Position numbers and translations under genes: made by a program
In this document: piece after piece, positions 28,301-37,272 of the stretch
Layout: each line of letters begins with the position of its first letter
Numbering within the stretch: position 1 is the stretch's first letter
Notes under the pieces: generated by a model
What the model was told of the DNA's origin: nothing
Database searches by the model: none
Seen by the model: only the letters and a program-made list of their open reading frames with translations
NCBI GenBank assembly: GCA_026390735.1
Contig: JAPLFJ010000066.1
Location: forward strand, 1-44,615
DNA: 44,615 nt
Reading direction: 5' to 3'
DNA from: Ignavibacteriota bacterium
Lineage (GTDB): Bacteria; Bacteroidota; Ignavibacteria; Tepidaquicellales; Tepidaquicellaceae

Positions 28301-30264
28301 ATAAAATTTGCAATCAATGTGCCTCTGTTAATCGTATTTTTTATTGAATCCGAATAATTATAATTTAATAGTCCTAGACTATCATTTATATAAATTCTTG
28401 TTGGTGTTGAACTTGATGGTGGTGAAGTTATATAAGAATTTATAAAATAATCAGATTGAGCCATAAATTGTAATTGATCAGAACGAGAATACCCACCCGT
28501 TATAAATAAAGGCTGTTTTGCCCATACCTGCAATCCCTGACCTTCATACTCTATTATTTTATTCACCATATCCTGAGCTTCCTGGTTAGTATAAGCAGGT
28601 AATCTTCCCACAGAAATATTATGAGTATACGTAAAAGCACCAAAATTGAAGTTTGCAAAATATCCATCAGTTACGGGATTTCCATAAACCGGCACTAAAT
28701 TTTGATAATATATTGACGAAGCACCAAAATTCTTTTTAGGGTCAACAGAACCTCTTCCAAACAAGCAAATATATTTAACTTTTGGTGTAGCCCACACGTC
28801 AAACACATTCTTTGCAAATCTTCTGACAGCGACAGGGTCTTCCATACCATAATTAAAGACATCGTATATGTCTTCAATTTCAGCTTTGAATGAACGGAAT
28901 CCATCGTGAGTATTTCTGTAAATTCTTAACTGTTCTGCCGGTGTTTCAAATAATTTATTATAGACTAATAAGTAATCAGCACCTGTTGATGATATAACCA
29001 GATTTGGAACCTGTTTTTGCTTTATCCGTGTTGGTTTTTTAGTAATGTTTTTGTTTACAATTTGATAGTTCCCATTACCCTTTCCAACAAAGAATAGTGT
29101 GTCATTCGAAAAAGAATAATTGATAATTCTTGTATTATTCTTTGTGTCAAAAATGTTTAATTGGTTTACAGAATTATATCCTTTTACTTTAAAAATTTTG
29201 GAAGTGGAATCTGCTATTTCACTGTTAAAATAAATTGCATTACTGTCAAAAACGAACTGTCTTGGATAAAACACTTCAAACATATCAAAATTAACTACTC
29301 CTGCAAAACCTGTTTCAGGTCTGTATAAAAACCTCATAGTGTTATTCCCATTTACCAACGAAGAACTTGAAAAATATACAGTAGTATCAAATCTGTTAAA
29401 ATTATCTCTGTACATTGTATCAAGTTGTGTCGTGTTCATTTTAAGTGCTATTCGATGTTCGTTGATAACAGTCGTACTTTGATTTACTGGGTATGCAAAT
29501 ACTTTTAGTCTGCATTGTTGAGGTGTTACAGACAATGAATTTACATTAATTACCTGGTCAAAAAAATTCGAAGTTTGCAGAGTTCTCCAATACCAGCCTT
29601 CACCTACATATTTATCATTAGAAAAGTAACCATAATCAGTACCTGAAATATTCTGACCAAGAGAGTAAATTAAATCCTGCTCAAAATGCTGCTTTTGATA
29701 ATAATAATCATTTGGGTATGATGTTGCAGAACTATTATTGTAATCAGAAAAACGCAGACCGTAAGAGCCTCCCCAGCCTACAAAGTATGCTGAAGTGTCA
29801 GAATACAAATTATAAAATTCGTCTGTAGTATATACAACATTATTATTAATATCGTGAGCATTCGTTAAGCCTCCATAATTTCTGGTACCATAGAAATCAA
29901 AATAATCCGAATCGTTGAATATGCCGTCCTGTTCTCCCAAAAAATATATTGGTATTTGATTACCTTTATAATATACCTTTACTGTTCGCGGATCAATAGT
30001 CGTAACTGTAATCCCAGCATTAACAAAATCATTCTTGTCTATTCTATACATACCGTCGCCAGCTATGTACATTTTTAAGTATGTCTGGTTTGGAGTAATC
30101 CAGTTGTAGTTCTGAGAAAAAGACAGATTCGAAATAATGAAAAGAAATAAGAATAAGTAATAAACGGAAAAAAGAACAAAACGCTGATGTATGCTGATGG
30201 AACGGATTTTAATAGATATACCATTGCATAACTGTGAATAATTGTACTTCTGCGGGTTCTTCAT
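25357..30264 (-). CDS. Gingipain-like C25 peptidase with ILEI-like and T9SS domains (copy A, PorU2-like)
   Basis: A 1635-residue exported protein. An unusually long n-region precedes the signal core (about 29-50), cut after SFS. Then: an N-terminal beta domain (NYNWITPNQTYLKMYIAG, DPRTVKVYYKG); the C25 peptidase domain (about 430-780) with catalytic H657 (AHAGNG) and C687 (SMTCFTG); CARDB-like and fibronectin-like beta domains (about 790-1000, KPYDNQTI); an ILEI/PANDER-like domain (about 1075-1165, with GGITLSVNARNKLKEFGS and WSLIGYQG); more beta domains; and a FlgD-like T9SS tail (1541-1635, WDGRDGDGDYIANGVYMYRV, ending KLAVLK). It resembles T9SS sortases of the PorU/PorU2 type or a large secreted protease. 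It is 20 bases downstream of its paralogue. Confidence 0.85.
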   Translation of the reverse strand: MKNPQKYNYSQLCNGISIKIRSISIHQRFVLFSVYYLFLFLFIISNLSFSQNYNWITPNQTYLKMYIAGDGMYRIDKNDFVNAGITVTTIDPRTVKVYYKGNQIPIYFLGEQDGIFNDSDYFDFYGTRNYGGLTNAHDINNNVVYTTDEFYNLYSDTSAYFVGWGGSYGLRFSDYNNSSATSYPNDYYYQKQHFEQDLIYSLGQNISGTDYGYFSNDKYVGEGWYWRTLQTSNFFDQVINVNSLSVTPQQCRLKVFAYPVNQSTTVINEHRIALKMNTTQLDTMYRDNFNRFDTTVYFSSSSLVNGNNTMRFLYRPETGFAGVVNFDMFEVFYPRQFVFDSNAIYFNSEIADSTSKIFKVKGYNSVNQLNIFDTKNNTRIINYSFSNDTLFFVGKGNGNYQIVNKNITKKPTRIKQKQVPNLVISSTGADYLLVYNKLFETPAEQLRIYRNTHDGFRSFKAEIEDIYDVFNYGMEDPVAVRRFAKNVFDVWATPKVKYICLFGRGSVDPKKNFGASSIYYQNLVPVYGNPVTDGYFANFNFGAFTYTHNISVGRLPAYTNQEAQDMVNKIIEYEGQGLQVWAKQPLFITGGYSRSDQLQFMAQSDYFINSYITSPPSSSTPTRIYINDSLGLLNYNYSDSIKNTINRGTLIANFIAHAGNGYWDYVFDDPNILSNGNKLPLIFSMTCFTGKMAEPKIRSYGEKYVTYSNKGAIGFVGTTGWSFSGTGNTFNDYLLNGLNLDTLRRIGDIVTFASQRLSPDSSSFAAKNTNNCYNLIGDPAAKLILPSYPEFYIQDNDYVISNINPNSKEKINLRIIPKNIGTHADSCKIRFKLNKNNASYLVKDTIIYGFDFVDTLNYKFTIDSSGSFAMSVIIDPENWYPNELKTNNIIAFPIIVKNYSYIPLKPYDNQTITSDSVEFVGVNPNLDYRNKTIKLLLQIDTTLNFNSSIIQSYFSTNINGLVGKFKKRLSILDSNLVYYWRLNTIVNGDSVGWSGIRKLKYKANIVSSDSIIWVSKNYGNQFISDDLNNVTLTPPFNLQNYYTDVSIRSQTVFPWAPSFLNLGKKSFPFDPSYAGLNLFKIDKLTCSVLERKNYLVTNTSVSDSIITFLNSFDSTKYLFVCKAFAISGGITLSVNARNKLKEFGSNYADSVGSFGWYNTWSLIGYQGTNASLKKESFNYYPGGGGDANPSIVQGNYNFLYSNGSITQTFGPAQTWQNFNWQQDVFPNSSLYFDVYGIKRNNQDTLLMSNVTTYNNVNLSGINAYQYPYLKLITRLSIDSVSGSQSPVFKGISLNYVGPPEIALDNNSIFKSDSIVSMGDSIGIGGSYYNVGYVPLNGHIRSFYALDAANNKVLLRSDTILSQLKVDSSLFVKATFKVNGLPIHKKYNNQISIVLEVNALSQNDIYDYNNSVISTFFVKGSITDLNTEVYSDGIKLFGNDYVRSNPDMLIKLSGKSVDELLTSDTSVFRIMLNNQFISLNPGNSKTNTKTNLIKETEKGNLILKFTPQLQNGLNDLKLITYKNNAYDTTKFVLNVTNETSLKDVNNFPNPMKTQTTFSFTLTGNQLPTECKIKIYSVAGRVIKEIIVPASIGFNQIQWDGRDGDGDYIANGVYMYRVVFKGSTDIVSDIKKLAVLK

Positions 30265-30284
30265 ATTAATATAATTGTATTATT

Positions 30285-33200
30285 TTATTTAAGTATTACA
30301 AGTTTTTGTAAAGATGTTTCCTTTTTATTATTACCCTCTATAATTAACTTATAGAAGTATACACCATTTGCAATATAATCACCATCTGCATCTCTTCCGT
30401 CCCAGAATATCTGATTATAGCCAATATTCAATGGAGTTTCAATAGTCTTTATAAGCCTTCCTGCTACGGTAAATATTTTAATTTTTGACATAGAAGGAGG
30501 CATATTTCCTGAAAGGTTAATCACAAAATTAGTCTCATTCTTCATTGGATTAGGGAAATTCTTTAAATCAATAATTTTCAAATCGGGATTAACAGTCAGA
30601 TAGTAAATTGAAGTATCAGCATAATTCCCGTTGTTATCATAGGAAACAAAGTCAAACCTGTGTTCACCGTCTTCAAGTTTAGGGTTATAATATAATGTAG
30701 CCTGAAGGGATTTACTGTTTACAAACTGTAAATCAATAAGCGGGTTCTTCTGGCCGCCTATAAAGTATGGAACATAAACATTATCAAGTTTTACCCGAAT
30801 GTTTGAAGTATCCTTAATAAATATTCTACTGTCATCAAGAAATTTTAACACGACTTTCGGGTTTGACTGAACAAAGTCACCGGAAAAAACTTTAGTGCCA
30901 TCAAACGTAATGTCCATAAGTGGCTTCGCGGTATCACCTTTCACTACAATTCTTGTAACAGCAGTATTATTATAAGTAAAGAACTCATTCTGTTGATTAA
31001 TCAGAGATGTTTCAAAAAACAGAGTAATTGTATCGGATAGTTTATTCGGGTTTCTAAGCCCTATTGTGGATAATCTTACAACTGATGATGTTACAGAGTC
31101 GATTTTCAAAACATAACTTACTGTATCAATCCTTAAAGTTTTCAGACCGAATGGAGATGTTGCAGTCCATTTATTCACAACACCAACAGCATTTGCATAA
31201 CCAAAATTACCATAGTTCACTGATATATTTAACGTATCTCCATCCTGAAAAACCGAATCACTTTTCACAAATGAATAATTATCAACTATAATTTCTGCAG
31301 CAGGAATGTATGTGAATTTAAAATTATTTAAGACAGGAGATTCTGTACCATTCAAAGAGTCGATATGAAGTTTTGTAATCAACCTTAAGCCTGGATACAA
31401 TGAAGGATTTACAGTATCGAGGCTAACAAAAGAATTATTACTAAGGTTAGTATATAATGATACAATATTGTTTTGCCTTGTAATACCATTGACATCAAAG
31501 GACAGATATGAACTTTGAGGTACTATACCAGACCATTTAAACGACCCCCAGGATTTAGCAGGAACATAATTGTGATATACGTATGCCGAATCGTAATAAA
31601 AATTCGGCTGTATTGAGCATGTTGCCGGTCCGGAAACAGGAGAGTATTTTTCTGCTTTTACAACGTTTGGAAACTGACTATAACTTACGAAACTCCAGAA
31701 TGAAGAATAACTCTGTAAATTAACCGAGTCAACCGCCGTACTTCCAAACAATTTAATCTTAGCTTTCAAACCACTATTCATTCCGAAATTAGTGTTGTAA
31801 GGAATCGTTTTAATTATGGCTAAAATGTTCTGCTCGGTAAAAGTGTTCAGATATGTTAATGCAGAATCATTAGACAGGTTTGTGTTAAACGTAAAATGTC
31901 TTGAATCAATTATTCTTGCGTTAACTTTATTAATTTTAAAAATTAATAATCCACCCCAGTAAATCTGATCAAATAAAGATATCGTTTTATCGTTTAGAAT
32001 CATCTTTGTCGGTTCATAGTCAGCCGAACCCCAAGACTGAGCTGTAATATTACCATTATACCTTTTAATTAAGATACTATCACCGGTTCCCCAGGCATTA
32101 AACAAGTCACTACTACTATACTGTTTAATCTTTTTCCTGTATATATTTACAACCTGGTCTGATGTCTCCGTTGGTTTCTTAGAACTATTAATCCCTGTAA
32201 TTGAATTACTATAAATAAACCTTCGGACTTCCGACCACCCTGAAGAATCATTATTAATTACGGCATTCATTCTGAAGAAATATACAACATTGGAATCTTT
32301 AACCGGGAAAGGTACTTTAAACTTTGTTATCATCCCGCTTGGATTATTCACAAAATAAGTCCGTGATAATGCCGAGTTATAATTTTGCGTAGAATCAATC
32401 TGAAGTATTAATTTAACATTATTGTTTTTCAGATCAATATTCGGATTTATACCAACAACCTCTACAGAATCAGTTGCTATAACCTGATTATCTATTGGTT
32501 TTAAAGGAATAAAAGAGAGATTTTTCAGAGCAAGCGGAATAGAAAGGTTGTTATTAAATTTCCTCTCCTTAGTATTCCAGTTATCAGGATCCAAACCCAA
32601 TTGAACAGAATAATTACCTGCAGAATCAAGAACAAAATTATAATTAAGTGTATCTATTAGCCCAAAATTATATAAGATAGTATCTTTTACTCTATAAGAT
32701 ATATTATTCCTTAAAATCTGAAACCTTATTTTAACTGAATCAGCATTAATACCATAATTTTTAGGATAAACCGTTAGTTTAATTAATTCTCTGATTGAAG
32801 GAAATGGATTAGCAAATTTATAATCGGAAGGTTCAAACGCAAATTCAGAATAAGTGGGTAACAATAATTTTGCAGCGGGGTCTCCCAGCATTCCATAACA
32901 ATTGATGGTATTTCTTGCCGCAAAACTCAGCGAGTCAGAGGAAAGGGTTCTGGAGGCATACCTGACTAGGTCTCCAACTCTTCGTATTGTATCTTTTGTA
33001 AAATTCTTAATAAGGTATTCGTTAAATGTATTTCCCGAACCTGAGAAACTCCATCCTGTAGTGCCAATAAACCCTATAGCACCCTTATTTGGCATAATAA
33101 TAAACCTCTCTCCGAAACTCCGGAACTGGGTTTCCGAATTTTTACCTGTAAAACAGGTCATACTAAATATAACCGGCATTCGATACTGATTAGAAAGAAC

Positions 33201-35132
33201 ATTCGGGTCATCCAGACCATTATCCCAGGTATTGCTTGCTGCATGTCCTATATAATTAGCAATCATGCCGCCTGTGTTTAAAGCATTTTTGATAGAATCC
33301 TGGTAATTAAACGTAACATATCCTGATGTATCATTTCTGTATATTCTTACAGGATATCCTGAAGTAGGGGCAGGCTTTATATAAGTGTTTATGAAATATT
33401 CCGACTGTGAGGCAAACTGTAACTGTTCCTGCAGTGTTGTACCCCCTGTTATAAATACAAAATTCTTAAACCATCTTGCGGGTACAGAACTTTGATTTTC
33501 ATACTGAATTATATTATTAACAATATCCTGCCCTTCCTGCTGAGTTAAAGCTGGAATTCTACCGATAGATATCTGATGATAATATGTGAATGTCCCCATA
33601 TTGAAATTTCCAAAGTAACCGTCTGAAGGAGGGTTTCCATAAACAGGGACAAGGTTTTGATAATACAAAGAAGAACCTGAATTCTTTTTAGGGTCGAGAG
33701 AACCTCTTCCAAAAAGACAAAGATATTTAACCCTGGGCAGCTGCCAGTTATCATAAGCATTTTTCACAAAATATCTGACTGCAACAGGATTTTCCAAACC
33801 GTAATTAAAGACATCATAAATATCTTCAATTTCCACTTTGACCGCCCGGAAATTATCCTGAGATGCTCTATACTGCCTTAAGGCTTCGGCAGAATTTTCA
33901 AGGATTTTATTATAAATGATTAAGTAATCAACTCCAGTTGAATTTGTTAAAAGATTAGGTACCTGCCTTTGTTTAATACGCAAAGGCTTTCTGCTGTTAT
34001 AAGCATTAACTAATTCATATTTACCGTTTTGTTTTCCTGTAAATATCAAAGTATCGCTTATATTGCTATAACTTGTAAGGCGGCAATTATTCCTGACGTC
34101 ATAAAAACTTAACTCATTTGCTGGAACAAAGGAATTAACCTTAAACCTAACAGCAGAAGTGTCATTCCCTGAGTTAAGAAAAGATAATCTGTTATTCTCA
34201 AAAGTAAATTTTCTTGGATATTGGAGTGTAAAACAATCAAACAGCATTCTTCCCACATAAGACCCTGCGCCAGTATAGGTAAACGAAACAGTGTTTATAT
34301 TAACATTGGAAAGCAATGATGATGAAAATAAAATAGTAGTATCAATTTTATTATAATTATCTGTTTCAAGTGTATCAATAATAGTATTGTTCACGCGGAC
34401 TATAAGTCTATGCTCGTTGGATATCGAATCCGAATATGAATTTGGATATGCAAAAACTTTTAACAGACAGTTTTGTGGTACATCTGATAAATATGGAGTT
34501 CTAAAAGTATCGGATAAAATATTTCCTCTTTGCAGTTCACGCCAGTACCAGCCCTCACCCGAAATTTTTTCATTGTTAAAATTTCTATAATCGGTACTGT
34601 TCCGATGCTCCCCAAGTGAATATATTAAATCTTTTTCAGACTGCAGTGGCGAATAAAAGTAATTTTGTCCGAATGGAATTGTCGAAGAGTTATTGTAATC
34701 AGTATACCTAAGCCCGTATGCGCCATCCCACCCTACCCAGTAAACGCTCGTATCTGAATATAGATTATAATATTCGTTAGTGGTATAATCCGGAACATTC
34801 GTCCCACCGGATTCCTTATAAGCAATAGTGGTACCGCCATAATTTCTCTGGCCATAAAAGTCAAAATAATCATTATCATCAAATACCCCATTCAGTTCAC
34901 CAAAGAAATACACAGGAATCTGAGCTCCCTTATAATAGACTTTTACTGTTCTTGGGTCAATGGATGCAGTATTTATGCCGGCATTAGTAAAATCAGACTT
35001 GTTAATTCTGTACATACCATCATCTGCAACATACATCTTCAGATATGCTTTATTCGGAGTAATCCAGTTATAATTCTGAGCAAACGCTAAATTAGCCGAA
35101 AGTATAAACAAGTAAAAAATACGTTTCATCAT
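30285..35132 (-). CDS. Gingipain-like C25 peptidase with ILEI-like and T9SS domains (copy B, PorU2-like)
   Basis: A 1615-residue paralogue of the next gene, with the same domain order. Signal peptide MMKRIFYLFILSANLAFAQ; N-terminal beta domain; C25 domain (about 400-750) with H630 (GHAASN) and C660 (SMTCFTG), the same 30-residue spacing as in copy A; CARDB and fibronectin-like regions (KPIDNQVIATD at about 877); ILEI/PANDER-like domain (about 1060-1150); FlgD-like T9SS tail (1524-1615, WDGRDADGDYIANGVYFYKL, ending KLVILK). In P. gingivalis the C25-like PorU cleaves sorting domains and attaches cargo to a surface glycolipid; whether these act as sortases or secreted proteases is open. It starts 4 bases after the wecG-like gene. 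Confidence 0.85.
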   Translation of the reverse strand: MMKRIFYLFILSANLAFAQNYNWITPNKAYLKMYVADDGMYRINKSDFTNAGINTASIDPRTVKVYYKGAQIPVYFFGELNGVFDDNDYFDFYGQRNYGGTTIAYKESGGTNVPDYTTNEYYNLYSDTSVYWVGWDGAYGLRYTDYNNSSTIPFGQNYFYSPLQSEKDLIYSLGEHRNSTDYRNFNNEKISGEGWYWRELQRGNILSDTFRTPYLSDVPQNCLLKVFAYPNSYSDSISNEHRLIVRVNNTIIDTLETDNYNKIDTTILFSSSLLSNVNINTVSFTYTGAGSYVGRMLFDCFTLQYPRKFTFENNRLSFLNSGNDTSAVRFKVNSFVPANELSFYDVRNNCRLTSYSNISDTLIFTGKQNGKYELVNAYNSRKPLRIKQRQVPNLLTNSTGVDYLIIYNKILENSAEALRQYRASQDNFRAVKVEIEDIYDVFNYGLENPVAVRYFVKNAYDNWQLPRVKYLCLFGRGSLDPKKNSGSSLYYQNLVPVYGNPPSDGYFGNFNMGTFTYYHQISIGRIPALTQQEGQDIVNNIIQYENQSSVPARWFKNFVFITGGTTLQEQLQFASQSEYFINTYIKPAPTSGYPVRIYRNDTSGYVTFNYQDSIKNALNTGGMIANYIGHAASNTWDNGLDDPNVLSNQYRMPVIFSMTCFTGKNSETQFRSFGERFIIMPNKGAIGFIGTTGWSFSGSGNTFNEYLIKNFTKDTIRRVGDLVRYASRTLSSDSLSFAARNTINCYGMLGDPAAKLLLPTYSEFAFEPSDYKFANPFPSIRELIKLTVYPKNYGINADSVKIRFQILRNNISYRVKDTILYNFGLIDTLNYNFVLDSAGNYSVQLGLDPDNWNTKERKFNNNLSIPLALKNLSFIPLKPIDNQVIATDSVEVVGINPNIDLKNNNVKLILQIDSTQNYNSALSRTYFVNNPSGMITKFKVPFPVKDSNVVYFFRMNAVINNDSSGWSEVRRFIYSNSITGINSSKKPTETSDQVVNIYRKKIKQYSSSDLFNAWGTGDSILIKRYNGNITAQSWGSADYEPTKMILNDKTISLFDQIYWGGLLIFKINKVNARIIDSRHFTFNTNLSNDSALTYLNTFTEQNILAIIKTIPYNTNFGMNSGLKAKIKLFGSTAVDSVNLQSYSSFWSFVSYSQFPNVVKAEKYSPVSGPATCSIQPNFYYDSAYVYHNYVPAKSWGSFKWSGIVPQSSYLSFDVNGITRQNNIVSLYTNLSNNSFVSLDTVNPSLYPGLRLITKLHIDSLNGTESPVLNNFKFTYIPAAEIIVDNYSFVKSDSVFQDGDTLNISVNYGNFGYANAVGVVNKWTATSPFGLKTLRIDTVSYVLKIDSVTSSVVRLSTIGLRNPNKLSDTITLFFETSLINQQNEFFTYNNTAVTRIVVKGDTAKPLMDITFDGTKVFSGDFVQSNPKVVLKFLDDSRIFIKDTSNIRVKLDNVYVPYFIGGQKNPLIDLQFVNSKSLQATLYYNPKLEDGEHRFDFVSYDNNGNYADTSIYYLTVNPDLKIIDLKNFPNPMKNETNFVINLSGNMPPSMSKIKIFTVAGRLIKTIETPLNIGYNQIFWDGRDADGDYIANGVYFYKLIIEGNNKKETSLQKLVILK

Positions 35133-35136
35133 ATTA

Positions 35137-35898
35137 TTACGTACTTTCTTTATTAAACATTAATTTAACCTTTATTAAAATAATATTAAACATAAAAACA
35201 GGAATGCCGATTATATACCTTTTCCATAATCTTTTAGGTTCCTGGAACAATCTGTACAGCCATTCAAGCCCTGTTTTCTGCATCCAAACCGGGGCACGTT
35301 TTTTAGCGCCAGACCAAAAATCAATCGCACTACCAACCAGAATAATTATGGAAGATTCCAACTTACTATAATTATCTATAATCCATTGCTCTTGTTGAGG
35401 GGTTCCAAGTCCTATTACTAATAAATCTGAATTATTACTAATTTTCAAATTACCTAACTCACATGAATATCCATCATACACGGAAACAATGTTTATATTA
35501 GAAAAGTTTTTTTCAAAATATAGAATAGTTTTGTCAGAATGGTTTCTCTGGCCACCTATAATTGTACAATTAATGTGGTTTTTATTTAGAAAAGTCAACA
35601 AATAATACCAAAAATCAGTACTAACCACTCTACGACTAAAATTTTCAGTAGCAAGACCTAACATCTTTAATCCTATATGAATACCTACACCATCCGGAAT
35701 AAAATAGAAGGGTACTCCACTCTCAAGAAATAAACTCTTTTGATATTTCTCACATGTATAAGCATTTAAATAAGACAAAACCAGCTTACGCCTATTCTCC
35801 AGGCAGTCATTAATATAGCGCAGGAAATCATCACTATAAGGATTTAAAACCACATTGAAGCTATTGAACATATTGGATATTGCTTTGTCGTTAGCCAT
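35137..35898 (-). CDS. WecG/TagA/CpsF-family glycosyltransferase
   Basis: A 253-residue GT26-type enzyme that adds a sugar (N-acetylmannosamine or its uronic acid in known cases) to a lipid-linked acceptor at the cytoplasmic membrane. Conserved blocks are VGIHIGLKMLG, LLVIGLGTPQQEQWI, and the C-terminal GSAIDFWSGAKKRAPVWMQK-TGLEWLYRLFQEPKRLWKRY, which ends in a membrane-associating hydrophobic segment. The length is normal. It lies 4 bases upstream of the C25 genes on the same strand and diverges from a glycan cluster, tying the peptidase pair to polysaccharide synthesis. Confidence 0.92.
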   Translation of the reverse strand: MANDKAISNMFNSFNVVLNPYSDDFLRYINDCLENRRKLVLSYLNAYTCEKYQKSLFLESGVPFYFIPDGVGIHIGLKMLGLATENFSRRVVSTDFWYYLLTFLNKNHINCTIIGGQRNHSDKTILYFEKNFSNINIVSVYDGYSCELGNLKISNNSDLLVIGLGTPQQEQWIIDNYSKLESSIIILVGSAIDFWSGAKKRAPVWMQKTGLEWLYRLFQEPKRLWKRYIIGIPVFMFNIILIKVKLMFNKEST

Positions 35899-36088
35899 TT
35901 AAGAATTTTAATATTTTCTAAATTTAGCAAAAAAACGAAAATACATAATCTTTTACAATATTATCTTTCTGATAATGTATTTAGAAGCTCTTATAATATC
36001 TAAATTATTGATTAATATTTTGTTAACAATTTATTTTACAAAAAACATAGAGAGTATTTTTTCTATTAATAGTATTAGTAAAATATAG

Positions 36089-36096
36089 TATTTTTG
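36089..36096 (+). promoter_or_regulatory. Candidate -7 box (TATTTTTG) before the GT4 gene
   Basis: TATTTTTG fits the Bacteroidota -7 consensus TAnnTTTG exactly and lies 85 bp before the start at 36181, in the 282-bp divergent gap. No clear TTTG is seen 19-21 bp upstream, so the call is weak. The rest of the gap (35899-36180) is AT-rich with no gene. Confidence 0.25.
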
Positions 36097-36180
36097 CTAA
36101 TTAATCAAACAATTACGCCAACGCATTTTAGATCATAGAATAAGTGCCTAGGTAATTAAGTGTAAGTAAATAAGCATATA

Positions 36181-37272
36181 ATGACCAATATTTTACATCT
36201 AAGTCCAAATTTAGAAATTGCCTGCGGAAGAACAAAATACGTATTGCGGTTGCTTGAATCAATCAAAGCCTCAGACATAAATCTTTTTTTAGGGTCAAAT
36301 GAGATTACTAATCATAACATTGTAATTCCAAAACATGTAAGATTTCTCAATATTCAAATATCTCCCGAGAAACGTAACATCATTAATTTTTTCCACTCAA
36401 TTTTCAAACTGAATGATTATGTTATTAAAAATAACATACATATTATTCATACACATCACCGTTACGCAGAAGTTATTGCCTATATTGTCAAAAGATTATT
36501 TCGAAATAACATAAGACTTATCACAAGCATCAACAGTCTTTCGGAAAGCGTGTTCCCTTTTGAGTATAAATCTGACATTCTAATTGCGGTAAGCAACTAT
36601 GTAGAAAACTTTGTTAAAGAACACCACAAAATAAATCCAGAGAAAATTATCACTTTATACAATTATGTGGAAGAATATATGTACGATAAAACTACTACAT
36701 ATAAAAAATGCGAAAACACATTAACTTTATTTGCTGCTGGCCGTTTTCACAAAGATAAAGGGTTTATGGTATTACTTAAAGCTATGAGAATTTTGACTGA
36801 TCAGAATATAAATCTTTTATTGATAGGTGAAGGATGTGAAGAATCAAACTATAAAGAATACATTGCAAAACATAAACTTAACGTTAAAATACTATCACCA
36901 AAGAAGGATCTATCACCGTATTACAGCAGTTCTCATATTTGCATAATACCTTCAATTGTTGAGCCATTACCCTACTTTATCCTTGATGCCGGAATGTTTT
37001 CAAAACCAATAATTGGTTCAAACACAGGTGGCATTAAAGAAGTTATTAGAGATAATATTAACGGATTACTTTTTGAGGCAAATAACGAGACTGAGTTGTC
37101 TAAAAAAATACTCTTTGCCCAAAACAATATTGAGTTTTGTAACTTATTAGGAGATAAGCTAAATGAAACCGTAAAAGAAAAGTTCAATGAAAGACAACAC
37201 ATAAATAAAATTCTATATTTATATAAATGTTCAAATAATCAACCTGGAAACATCTATATTAATATTATTTAA
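36181..37272 (+). CDS. Glycosyltransferase family 4
   Basis: A 363-residue GT-B fold retaining glycosyltransferase. The N-terminal half has the acceptor loop LEIACGRTKYVLRLLES. The donor-binding half has LFAAGRFHKDKGFMVLLKAMRIL, LLLIGEGCEE and the nucleotide-sugar motif E-x7-E region PSIVEPLPYFILDAGMFSKPIIGSNTGG (quoted as motifs: EPLPYFILDA). It likely adds a hexose-type sugar to a surface polysaccharide. It is the only glycosyltransferase here on the plus strand. Its 3' end overlaps the convergent GT9 gene by 42 bases. Confidence 0.9.
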   Translation: MTNILHLSPNLEIACGRTKYVLRLLESIKASDINLFLGSNEITNHNIVIPKHVRFLNIQISPEKRNIINFFHSIFKLNDYVIKNNIHIIHTHHRYAEVIAYIVKRLFRNNIRLITSINSLSESVFPFEYKSDILIAVSNYVENFVKEHHKINPEKIITLYNYVEEYMYDKTTTYKKCENTLTLFAAGRFHKDKGFMVLLKAMRILTDQNINLLLIGEGCEESNYKEYIAKHKLNVKILSPKKDLSPYYSSSHICIIPSIVEPLPYFILDAGMFSKPIIGSNTGGIKEVIRDNINGLLFEANNETELSKKILFAQNNIEFCNLLGDKLNETVKEKFNERQHINKILYLYKCSNNQPGNIYINII

